DNA of 64,000 nt from NCBI GenBank assembly GCA_049115695.1, contig JAGDZR010000001.1, positions 124,001 through 188,000 on the forward strand. Reading direction: 5' to 3'. The translations under genes and the position numbers were made by a program. The DNA is from JAGDZR01 sp049115695. Lineage in GTDB: Bacteria; Bacteroidota; Bacteroidia; Cytophagales; Cyclobacteriaceae. Below are positions 45,507 to 53,061 of this stretch, one piece after another (the first letter of the stretch is position 1; each line of letters begins with the position of its first letter). Under the pieces are notes generated by a model that was given only the letters and a program-made list of their open reading frames with translations, was not told the DNA's origin and ran no database searches.

Positions 45507-45872
45507 AAGTAATCCAACTCTTAAAACAACCTTACTTAGATTTCAACTAATTGTATCCTAAACACTCCGCGCTGCGCCAAGAAACAAAAGTACTAGGAGG
45601 AGCGAAAAAGACGAAAATACAACAGACACTTCCATGAATGAGCCTGGCGAGTTCTAAGCAAACAGTCTTTTCTCATTGCCCAAAGCATAGTGCTTTCTGA
45701 AACTTGAATAGCTCTTTGATAGTGTTACTTCTTGGGACAGATCTCCCTATCTGTGTTAAATCAGAGTGTTTTGAGAGGTGGTACTATTCCGTTACCTTTA
45801 GCTATTATCTACCAACTGTGGGGACTCACTCCCCCTGATAGTTGAGTGTTCTGTACCGCTGAAGAAAAGCCA
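45507..45872. other. Non-coding gap with nested hairpin
   Basis: No gene is seen in 366 bases. An AAAGCA-TAG-TGCTTT hairpin and a nested stem (CAACT / AGTTG around GGGGA-CTCAC-TCCCC, about 45813-45846) occur just before the next gene. Neither is followed by a T run. The sequence reads like decayed DNA. Confidence 0.4.
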
Positions 45873-47093
45873 ATGAATATCCTGAAGGCAATATTGATTA
45901 TAGGACTAATCTCTCTTGAATCATGTGGGTCAGAGACAGAACGTACAATATATTTCCCTTCGGAAAAACAGTTTGAATTGCGGCTGGATCCAATTCTAAG
46001 TAAAAGTGACCTTCCTGGGTTAGTTGCGATTGCTTCAAATAAAAATGGTGAAACAGTAGAATACACCTATGGAAACGCAATTTGGAATGAAGATTCTCCA
46101 ATAAAATCTAGTAACATTTTTAGGATCGCATCCATGACTAAATTAGTAACAAGTGTTGCTGCCTTACAATTGGTCGAAAACGATTCTATTAAACTAGATG
46201 AAGATCTTTCTACTTTTATACCTCAGATGTCACTAATTCCAATTTTGACTAATGAGAAGCAATTGGTTCAAGGGAAAAGTAAGATTACTCTTCGACAACT
46301 GTTAACTCACACTTCAGGTTTTGGTTATTTCTCCACTGATTCTTTGCTAGCAACTCATGATAGGACTGATTGGAATTATGATGACTTACCTAGAAGATTT
46401 GAAAGTGGGACTCAATTTTTATATGGGACAAGTACTGATTGGGTAGGAAAACTAGTAGAGCAGGTATCTGGCTTGAGCTTAGAAGAGTATTTTAAGATCA
46501 ATATCACAGGCCCATTAGGTATGGACCGAACTTGGTTCAATGTTCCTGATTCACTCAAAAATGAAATTGTTTCATATGGGAGAAGAGGAGTTGATGGTAA
46601 AGGGAATCTTACAGAAATTCCTAATAGGATTCCGGAAAACAAAACTCAAGATTTTAGTGGAGGGGGTGGATTATTTTCTTCGCCAAGAGACTATCTTAAA
46701 TTATTGTCTTGTTTACTTAATGATGGTATTGCTGCTGAAAAGAGAATTTTGAACAAAGAGACTGTTGACATGATGTTTGACAAACAAATCGAAGGATTGT
46801 CAATGAACATTGAGGATAATTATTTTCACCCTGGTCTCTGTTGTGATTTTAGAGGTTTGATTAAACCATCTTCCAATTGGAGCCTAGCAGGGCTCATCGA
46901 TACTGAAAGGACCTCTTATGGAAGGCAGAAAGGCACTCTTCTATGGGGAGGGATTTTTAATACATATTGGTATATCGATCGAGAGTCCGGGATTGCTGCA
47001 AGTATATATACACAACATTTACCCTATAATCATTCAGCAACTATATCTGTATTTGATAAATTCTCCGAGATGATTTACGAAAATTATAACTAG
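45873..47093 (+). CDS. Beta-lactamase-family serine hydrolase, lipoprotein
   Basis: About 406 residues from ATG 45873 (an ATG nine codons upstream also in frame). A lipoprotein signal ends LISLESCGS. The class C beta-lactamase/PBP4b fold has the catalytic SxxK as SMTK in RIASMTKLVTS (about 90), with the second motif Tyr in FLYGTSTDW and a later basic motif near GTLLWGGIFNTYWYID. Such proteins are mainly D-alanyl peptidases or esterases rather than antibiotic-resistance enzymes. The gene is flanked by long non-coding gaps in the accessory region. Substrate unknown. Confidence 0.88.
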   Translation: MNILKAILIIGLISLESCGSETERTIYFPSEKQFELRLDPILSKSDLPGLVAIASNKNGETVEYTYGNAIWNEDSPIKSSNIFRIASMTKLVTSVAALQLVENDSIKLDEDLSTFIPQMSLIPILTNEKQLVQGKSKITLRQLLTHTSGFGYFSTDSLLATHDRTDWNYDDLPRRFESGTQFLYGTSTDWVGKLVEQVSGLSLEEYFKINITGPLGMDRTWFNVPDSLKNEIVSYGRRGVDGKGNLTEIPNRIPENKTQDFSGGGGLFSSPRDYLKLLSCLLNDGIAAEKRILNKETVDMMFDKQIEGLSMNIEDNYFHPGLCCDFRGLIKPSSNWSLAGLIDTERTSYGRQKGTLLWGGIFNTYWYIDRESGIAASIYTQHLPYNHSATISVFDKFSEMIYENYN

Positions 47094-47481
47094 AAACGGT
47101 AGAGAACATCAGATAAGTATGTATGCCCTGCATGATAGCGGTGATTCTTATGTTTGTTAAAGAGCTATTCTCAATTTTTAGACAGAGTATTAGCATGAAT
47201 ATGTTGCTTCCTATTGCGCTAATCCAACTCCACTTTGGCTAATTTATAAAGTGTCTAATACCGTTCAGGCTGAAACGATCGACTAAAAACTACACACAAT
47301 AAGCAGTAAAAATGCATGTGGCTACTCCCTATCCGCCACTACTAGGGCAACTGAACCACGATTTCTGGCATTGGGAAAGGTCGTGCCTTTCTGTTTTTTT
47401 AGTGCCATTTGGAAAAATACTTGTGGCACTTTATATAATTAATTTGGGGAAAAACGCGATTACACTGTTCCCAATTTTCAT
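47094..47481. other. Non-coding gap of 388 bases
   Basis: I see no gene or recognisable remnant here, apart from the hairpin at 47375-47400. Confidence 0.4.
47375..47400 (+). terminator. Possible terminator hairpin
   Basis: GAAAGG-TCGTG-CCTTTC with a T run after it. It lies about 280 bases after the hydrolase stop codon, so it may terminate that transcript or be a leftover of a lost gene. Confidence 0.6.
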
Positions 47482-48564
47482 TTAGTTTCTATTGTTTTTT
47501 TTCTGTTTGACAACCCGTTTAACCATTTTCCCAAAGGCTTTATCCTTCTTCCGTTTTTCATGTACAGTGGCCGAAAAATGTGCTTGCTCTCTCTCGAGCT
47601 TCATGAAGTTTTCATAGGTTGCTTCATTCAGCTCACCATTGCTTAAAGCAGCAAGTATTGCGCACCCTTTTTCATTTTGATGGCTACAATCATTGAATTT
47701 GCAGTCCTCAGCTAGCTCATAAATCTGATCAAATGTTATTTCCAAACCGGAAGAACTATCAGTAATCCCAACTTCTCGCATTCCCGGATTATCAATGATC
47801 ACACCTCCTCCTTCAAGCACAATCAACTCTCGATGTGTGGTGATGTGCTTACCTCTGTCAATGGATTCACTTATAGCTCCTGTCTTCATCTTCGAATTAC
47901 CAGTCAAACTATTAATCAACGTAGATTTACCAACACCGGAAGAGCCAAGCAAACAATAGGTTTTACCTACCTTAATCAAAGACTTTACTTGGTCAATTCC
48001 TTCACCTGTCAAATTACTAATGGCCAATACCAATATTCCATTAACACGATTGTTTACCTCATTGAGTATTTTGTTTAATTGTTCTTGCTCAATGACGTCA
48101 ATCTTGTTTAGGATGATGACAGGCTCAATATTGGCAGCACGACAAATAATAATGTATCGCTCTAATCGATTTATACTGTAATCTCTATTGACTGATTGGA
48201 CAATAAGTCCATAGTCAATGTTTGAAGCAATAATTTGCTTCTCGCCATTTTTCCCAACAGCTTGCCTCTCCAAAGCATTTTCTCTTGAATAAACAGCATG
48301 AATCAACGCCTTATTGGTATCGTATTCATTAAGTGCAACCCAGTCGCCAACAACGGGTAAATCGGACCTGTTTTGCGCTGTAAATCGTAGATTCCCAATG
48401 AGCTCACAGTCTATTTCACCTTGCTCTGTCAGTACAACATACCGCTCTTTGTGTTCAAGAATAACCCGTCCTACATTAAAAGATGCGAGGTTGTTATCGT
48501 TTCGATATTCACTCAGGTGTTCATCAAACCCTAAGTCTTTGATATTATATGTTGGATTTGTCAT
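47482..48564 (-). CDS. rsgA: Ribosome small-subunit-dependent GTPase RsgA
   Basis: About 360 residues from ATG 48564, where the family's homology begins (an ATG ten codons upstream is also open). The circularly permuted GTPase motifs appear in the expected order: NKID (G4), then GSSGVGKSTLIN (G1) and DNPGMRE (G3). The C-terminal zinc site is CKFNDCSHQNEKGC. An OB fold lies at the N-terminus. RsgA helps the 30S subunit mature and releases with GTP hydrolysis. It is a housekeeping gene inside an otherwise accessory stretch. Confidence 0.93.
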   Translation of the reverse strand: MTNPTYNIKDLGFDEHLSEYRNDNNLASFNVGRVILEHKERYVVLTEQGEIDCELIGNLRFTAQNRSDLPVVGDWVALNEYDTNKALIHAVYSRENALERQAVGKNGEKQIIASNIDYGLIVQSVNRDYSINRLERYIIICRAANIEPVIILNKIDVIEQEQLNKILNEVNNRVNGILVLAISNLTGEGIDQVKSLIKVGKTYCLLGSSGVGKSTLINSLTGNSKMKTGAISESIDRGKHITTHRELIVLEGGGVIIDNPGMREVGITDSSSGLEITFDQIYELAEDCKFNDCSHQNEKGCAILAALSNGELNEATYENFMKLEREQAHFSATVHEKRKKDKAFGKMVKRVVKQKKNNRN

Positions 48565-48883
48565 TTGCTTAAACTTTTGGTTCGAAAATGGCATAGTGGT
48601 TTCATCAATCCGTATTTCAAGTTTTTACCATAACTCTGGGGCTGCTGATTAACTCAACCAGGTAGGTTTAGGTTCACTTGCCAACGGTTGACAACCAATC
48701 TCCAGGACATATGAATTTCAAAAAACGCCTTTGCCCTTTTACCTATCCGATGAGTAAATTAAATAAGAGTCCAATCCGGATAACAACTATGCCTAACAAG
48801 GACTTTCATTCATAAGCTTTTTTAGCTATTTGACAGGCCCCACAGCACTAAGCCAAAGGCAAGTTGTGCAACATTTGAGCAAA
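48565..48883. other. Non-coding gap with weak inverted ends
   Basis: No gene is seen. ACAACTATGCC and GGCAAGTTGT form an imperfect inverted pair about 75 bases apart at about 48785-48870. GCCTAAC by itself resembles an integron core site, but the matching partner is poor. Confidence 0.35.
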
Positions 48884-49299
48884 ATGAAAATCGAATTTTA
48901 GCCATAATATTCATAGCCATAAATCTGACGTCATTTGGACAAAAACATTTTGACCCCATCACAAATCAAAAATATCAGAAAGAACAGAGTGAGAATAGAA
49001 AGCTACTTATAGGTAAATGGCAAGGCATTGATGATACAGAAGGTTATGTGGAATTTACCAATAAAGAGATGTCTATGAGTTCATCCAGCCCATCTCATTA
49101 TGTACTATCAAGTGCCAGTATGAATGCAGAAATGGAAGAACGCTATTCACAATTCGATATTTCTGGTGTGGTTTATATCTCAGCTCTCTATAACGGCGAG
49201 AGCTCTTTAAATTATAGGATACTAAAATTGGATGAAGATTACTTATCCTATAGTTACATGGGGTCACCTAACGATTTTCATTTCAAAAGAGTTAAATAA
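48884..49299 (+). pseudogene. Small exported protein with frameshifted start
   Basis: From 48898 to the stop at 49299 the frame is open and codes for ILAIIFIAINLTSFGQ, a signal-peptide core, followed by about 115 residues with a lipocalin-like start (LLIGKWQGIDDTEGYVEF). No start codon lies in frame. The ATG at 48884 opens a frame that is one base out and stops after five codons. Adding one A to its A run would give MKNRILAIIF, a complete signal peptide. So a one-base deletion, sequencing error or rare start is likely. The part from GTG 49048 alone would be 83 residues. Confidence 0.6.
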
Positions 49300-49878
49300 A
49301 CAGCCTGTTATCGTTCTTCTAAATTACAATCATGAACAATCAAGTGTTATTCCAATATCAATTCATTTGTTCAGCAGCGCCATTTAGATCATAACGGAAA
49401 AGTTGTGATTGCCTATTTTGGTAAAGAACGACTCAACACTGTGCGGGGGAAACGGGTGCAATATGTACTTTGGACAATATGCAGGGTTCGTATTGGCCTT
49501 CACCCAAATGCATGGATTACTCGGAGGAGACTCAAAGCTAAATGAACACTATAAGCGCAGTGTATTCATGACTTGGTATTTCCCAATAATGATTTTGCGT
49601 CATCCCTGCTTTTCTTTATGAGAATCACCATAGAAAGGCAGGAAATTGTAGTTAAGAAAAAAGTATTCTTTTTCGCTCGGTGATGGTTGTATTCTTACGG
49701 CAATTTGTCATTTAACAATCTGGTTTCTAAGTTGATATTGCTACTTTCTCCTAAATCAAGTTTTTTCTATAGAAAGACATAAGGGTGATACGCTCAGTTC
49801 TTTGAACTAACATTTTAGTTAAACTATCCGTTTAATAACTAAATCTTTAGTTAATTAAAGGAATTATGTCAATACACT
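49300..49878. other. Gap with possible META-domain remnant and upstream operators
   Basis: At about 49409-49560 a frame reads CGGNGCNMYFGQYAG and FTQMHGLLGG then LNEHY, which resembles the GCN-xYFGxY core of META/HslJ domains, but with the rest decayed. A hairpin (CCTGC...GGCAGG, 49605-49642) follows. The last 75 bases hold palindromic operator-like sites described separately. Nothing else is seen. Confidence 0.3.
49805..49852. promoter_or_regulatory. Two exact and one degenerate 16-bp operator-like palindromes upstream of esterase
   Basis: AACTAA-N4-TTAGTT occurs perfectly at 49805-49820 and 49837-49852. Between them, at 49822-49837, is AACTAT-N4-TTAATA, a weaker copy. Spacings are 17 and 15 bases. 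The shape is that of TetR/MarR-type operators. It lies 27-74 bases before the ATG at 49879. No such regulator gene is in the window. Confidence 0.6.
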
Positions 49879-50682
49879 ATGAAATATTTAGTAATTATCT
49901 TTCTGTTTTTTGCAATCGTTTCTGCCGGACGAGCGCAGGTAAACCAAAATAGGCCAATTGAAATTGGTCAAATAAAAACGATTCATTCAGAAATACTGAG
50001 TGAAGAAAGGCAAGTATATATAAGTGTCCCAGCGGGGTATGATACCCTGAATTCAAATATTCCTGTTATCTACATCCTGGATGCAGAGTATCGGTTTAAC
50101 ATTGCGCAAAGTATTCAATCTTACTTCAGCATAACCACAAGAATTCCGCAAGCAATATTGGTGGGCATTGCCAACCCATCTCATGAAGCTCGTCAGAGAA
50201 ATTACCTGCCAGAAAGCTACGGAGGCGAGGCTCAAAATTTTTCTGAGTTTTTAAAACAAGAGCTGTTTTCTTTTATTGAGCAGAACTATAAAGCCAACCA
50301 GAAGAGGTATATCGCAGGGCATTCTCATGGTGGAGTATTTGTGGTATATACACTACTCAATAACCCAAATGCTTTTGATGGTTTTATCGCCATAGATCCA
50401 AGTTTGAAACATATTTATAAAGATGGTGATACTTTACTTAACCAAAAACTCAGCAATAAAAAGCTTTATCTGGCCTCATCAGATGTGGCCTATGGGTACC
50501 TAGAAGATGTTGCGGCTGACATGCAAGCTGATTTCGCTATATTCAAAAATCGCCTTTATCAGACCCAGGAAAAGAATAAACTTAGGTTCAAAATTGAGCA
50601 TATTAATGACGACCATGGTAATTCATACATCCAAGGATATAGCAGAGGAGTGAGGTATCTGTTTAATTGGAGATTTGAATAA
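49879..50682 (+). CDS. Exported alpha/beta hydrolase (esterase D / BesA-like)
   Basis: The 267-residue protein has a signal peptide (MKYLVIIFLFFAIVSAGRAQ). The esterase fold has the nucleophile in AGHSHGGVFVVY (Ser at about 148), an Asp in the IDPSLK region and His in NDDHGNSYI (about 243). It matches the family of S-formylglutathione hydrolase-like and ferri-siderophore esterases. Exported esterases of this type can act on siderophores or acyl sugars; the actual substrate is unknown. Preceded by palindromic operators, so it is likely repressor-controlled. Confidence 0.88.
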   Translation: MKYLVIIFLFFAIVSAGRAQVNQNRPIEIGQIKTIHSEILSEERQVYISVPAGYDTLNSNIPVIYILDAEYRFNIAQSIQSYFSITTRIPQAILVGIANPSHEARQRNYLPESYGGEAQNFSEFLKQELFSFIEQNYKANQKRYIAGHSHGGVFVVYTLLNNPNAFDGFIAIDPSLKHIYKDGDTLLNQKLSNKKLYLASSDVAYGYLEDVAADMQADFAIFKNRLYQTQEKNKLRFKIEHINDDHGNSYIQGYSRGVRYLFNWRFE

Positions 50683-50722
50683 ACATATTAGCTACATTTA
50701 GGGCATTACTAGTTCTGAGCAG

Positions 50723-51361
50723 ATGCAAATCGACCACATTTTCATTTTTTCCAGTGAACAGGGTAGGGAAGCTGATGAGTTGATTCAGTTTGGGTTGGTG
50801 GAAGGGAGCAATCGCATACACCCAGGACAAGGCACCAGGAATAGAAAGTTTTATTTTAAGAATTTTTTTCTGGAGCTAGTTTGGGTGAGTAATGAAAATG
50901 AAATCAAGAGTCCTGCAACTGCTCCCACAAGACTATGGGAACGTGCGAACTATAAAATCAATGGCTACTCCCCATTTGGCCTTTGCATGGAACCCACAGA
51001 CGATGTTGAAGAGCTTTTTGAAGGTTGCCTGAAGTACAGTCCTGATTATATTTCTGATGAGCAGACGTTCGAAATTATCACCCAAGAAAATAGTCCTCAG
51101 CTGCCCTGGGCCTGTCGCGTACCGCATGCCAGCGAATTTGATAAGCTCACCGATCATCCAAATGGTCTCCAGAAATTGTCGAAGGTGACATTCGGTGTGA
51201 AAGGTGCTTTCCGTCCAAATAGATTCACCGAGGTGCTGAGTAGCAAAGCGCTAATTGAGTTTGAAAATAATGATGATCATTGCCTGACGCTTGAGTTTGA
51301 TGAGCATAGAACTGGTCAAACTAAGCACTTTGACTCACTCCCTTTGGTCATTGTGTATTAG
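50723..51361 (+). CDS. VOC/glyoxalase-like domain protein
   Basis: The 212-residue protein begins MQIDHIFIFS, typical of a first VOC beta-strand with a His ligand, then GSNRIHPGQGTRNRKFYF and FLELVWVSNENE. Cys-rich or metal-binding VOC signatures beyond the first His are weak, and the second half is a beta-rich repeat ending with LTLEFDEHRTGQTKHFDS. Its last 105 bases have a decayed near-copy at 56983-57086, beyond the signalling module. Function unknown. Confidence 0.78.
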   Translation: MQIDHIFIFSSEQGREADELIQFGLVEGSNRIHPGQGTRNRKFYFKNFFLELVWVSNENEIKSPATAPTRLWERANYKINGYSPFGLCMEPTDDVEELFEGCLKYSPDYISDEQTFEIITQENSPQLPWACRVPHASEFDKLTDHPNGLQKLSKVTFGVKGAFRPNRFTEVLSSKALIEFENNDDHCLTLEFDEHRTGQTKHFDSLPLVIVY

Positions 51362-52052
51362 ATGATGTAGCCAGCAAATAGATCACCACATTATCTAATT
51401 TTTAATCAGCACAGTATTTCTCTGGACTTCTTTACCCAAAGAAAAACCAGAAGGCTGGATCGGTTAATAATCATTGGAAAGTAGATGTGAATATTAAACT
51501 CGAAAGTAATTTATGATCCCCCATACTTAGCGCAGAGACAGGTGTTCACGCCATGGAAACAATTTTCTCAGGTAGAACAAGATTTGACTGTTAGTCGTGA
51601 TTTAGTGAAATATTGCTGAGGTTTCCTTAAGAGAAAATCTCGCTTTCAGATGTGGTAAGAAACTCAAAATAAATAGGGGTCATGGCATCAAAGTTCTTTA
51701 CCAATTTATCTCCGAATAGGAGGATATACATTTGAGCCCAAAACTAGAAATCAAATGCAACGAGCATTTCAATATGCTGGATTCAGGGGTGGGAATTGGT
51801 AGTTTCGCTACAATAGTACGCTTTGAAAGTTGATTGGCTCGTACATGGCAGGAGTCATCTTAATGCTCTGATTTATAACTTCAATTATTGTTTTAATCAC
51901 CTCTACACAATACAAATTAATTGAATATTAATATTAGATGATGTTTGGCGGATTCTCATAATGATTTATTAAAATAGACTTCATGGTGTAGGTAGCTCTC
52001 TAATAAGTAATAATTGGTCATTTTGTGTTTTAACTATTTCAACCAGCAAACA
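51362..52052. other. Gap containing toxin-gene remnant
   Basis: This gap of 691 bases holds the AbiEii-type remnant at about 51515-51740. The rest is AT-rich and shows no gene. No clear promoter consensus was found before the PstS-like gene. Confidence 0.45.
51515..51740 (+). pseudogene. Frameshifted AbiEii/AbiGii-type nucleotidyltransferase toxin remnant
   Basis: One frame reads PPYLAQRQVFTPWKQF then SQVEQDLTVSRDLVKYC and a stop. A shift at about 51620 gives SLRENLAFRCGKKLKIN. Functional members of this family read QVEQDLxISRALVxIF, LRENLAFRGGTALHKL and RYSEDIDL, in that order and spacing. A degraded match to the last may lie at about 51715-51735. The gene has lost most of its length and has no start. 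Identified from memory of the family; a search should confirm it. Confidence 0.6.
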
Positions 52053-53006
52053 ATGAACACAATTGCCATCATAAATCGAATATTTAAACCTTATGCTCTA
52101 AGCTTATTCATAGGCTCTATATTGCTTGTTGCGTCTTGTCAAAATAAACCTTCTGAAACAGCAGAGGACGCCACAACTTTAAATATAGATGGTTCCAGTA
52201 CAGTGTATCCCATTACTGCTGATATCGTAGAAAAATACAAGCGCAACCACAATAATTACAACATCAATCTTTCCGTTTCTGGAACGGGTGGAGGTTTTAA
52301 GAAATTCTGTATTGGAGAAACCCATATCAACAATGCATCCCGAGAAATTAGCGACGAAGAAATAGCCACTTGTAAAAGCAATGGTATTGATTTTTTGAGG
52401 TTTGATATTGCTTATGATGGAGTAGCGATTGTGGTCAATCCTGACAATGACTGGGTGGATCAATTGACTGTTGAAGAGCTTATATTAATTTTTGGTAATG
52501 ATAGCACGGCTTTTTGGTCAGACATCAGGCCAGACTGGCCTGAGGAAGAAATCAAGTGTTATGGCCCAGGAGAAGCCTCAGGTACATTCGACTTTTTCAA
52601 AGAAGTTATTTTAAAGGATGCAGAGTTTAGGGAGAACTATGTCTCCAGTGAAAATGACAATTTACTGGTTTTAGGAATTGAAAAAAGTCCTTATTCGATT
52701 GGTTTTTTTGGCCATTCCTATTTTGAGTCTAACCGTGACAAACTCGAACTTATACCCATTGATAACGGTAATGGAGCGGTATTGTCTACCATCGAAAATA
52801 TCGGGAATGGTACATACACCCCGCTTTCCAGACCACTTTACATTTATGTGAATGAAGCATTCATTCAAGATGGTGGTGCTGATTTTGCGAAATATTATCT
52901 AGAGAATGCAATGGCTGCTGCCCTCTCAAGTGGTTATGTGGCCCATGATGAAGAGCGTTACAGAGCCATGATTACTGCACTTGATAATGAGAGTGTATCC
53001 CAATGA
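52053..53006 (+). CDS. PstS-family phosphate-binding-type lipoprotein
   Basis: About 317 residues from ATG 52053 (an upstream in-frame start would give a poor signal). A lipoprotein signal ends LLVASCQNK. The substrate-binding fold carries the phosphate-site motifs: DGSSTVYPIT near the N-terminus, SGTGGGFKKFC, NASREI and GEASGTFDFF. The length fits PstS. No pstC, pstA or pstB gene follows. Instead a sensor kinase begins 55 bases downstream, so it more likely reports phosphate or a similar oxyanion to that kinase than feeds a transporter. Displaying the protein as a lipoprotein also fits a sensor role. Confidence 0.88.
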   Translation: MNTIAIINRIFKPYALSLFIGSILLVASCQNKPSETAEDATTLNIDGSSTVYPITADIVEKYKRNHNNYNINLSVSGTGGGFKKFCIGETHINNASREISDEEIATCKSNGIDFLRFDIAYDGVAIVVNPDNDWVDQLTVEELILIFGNDSTAFWSDIRPDWPEEEIKCYGPGEASGTFDFFKEVILKDAEFRENYVSSENDNLLVLGIEKSPYSIGFFGHSYFESNRDKLELIPIDNGNGAVLSTIENIGNGTYTPLSRPLYIYVNEAFIQDGGADFAKYYLENAMAAALSSGYVAHDEERYRAMITALDNESVSQ

Positions 53007-53061
53007 GTCTTGATGACTCTATTCAGCATTTCTATTTTTTTTTCAAAACAAATTTCAATTG

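Noticed and set aside
45580..45700. Transposon remnant in the gap before the serine hydrolase
   Set aside because: Short suggestive reading frames were seen, but nothing matched a family and no inverted ends were found.
42960..48880. Integron attC sites in the accessory region
   Set aside because: Single 7-mers fitting GTTRRRY or RYYYAAC appear (GTTGGGC about 42972, GCCTAAC about 48793), but neither has a proper paired core with L boxes at normal spacing. The patterns are frequent by chance, and no integrase is present.
52053..53006. Phosphate ABC transporter operon
   Set aside because: Only the binding protein is present; no pstC, pstA, pstB or phoU follows.
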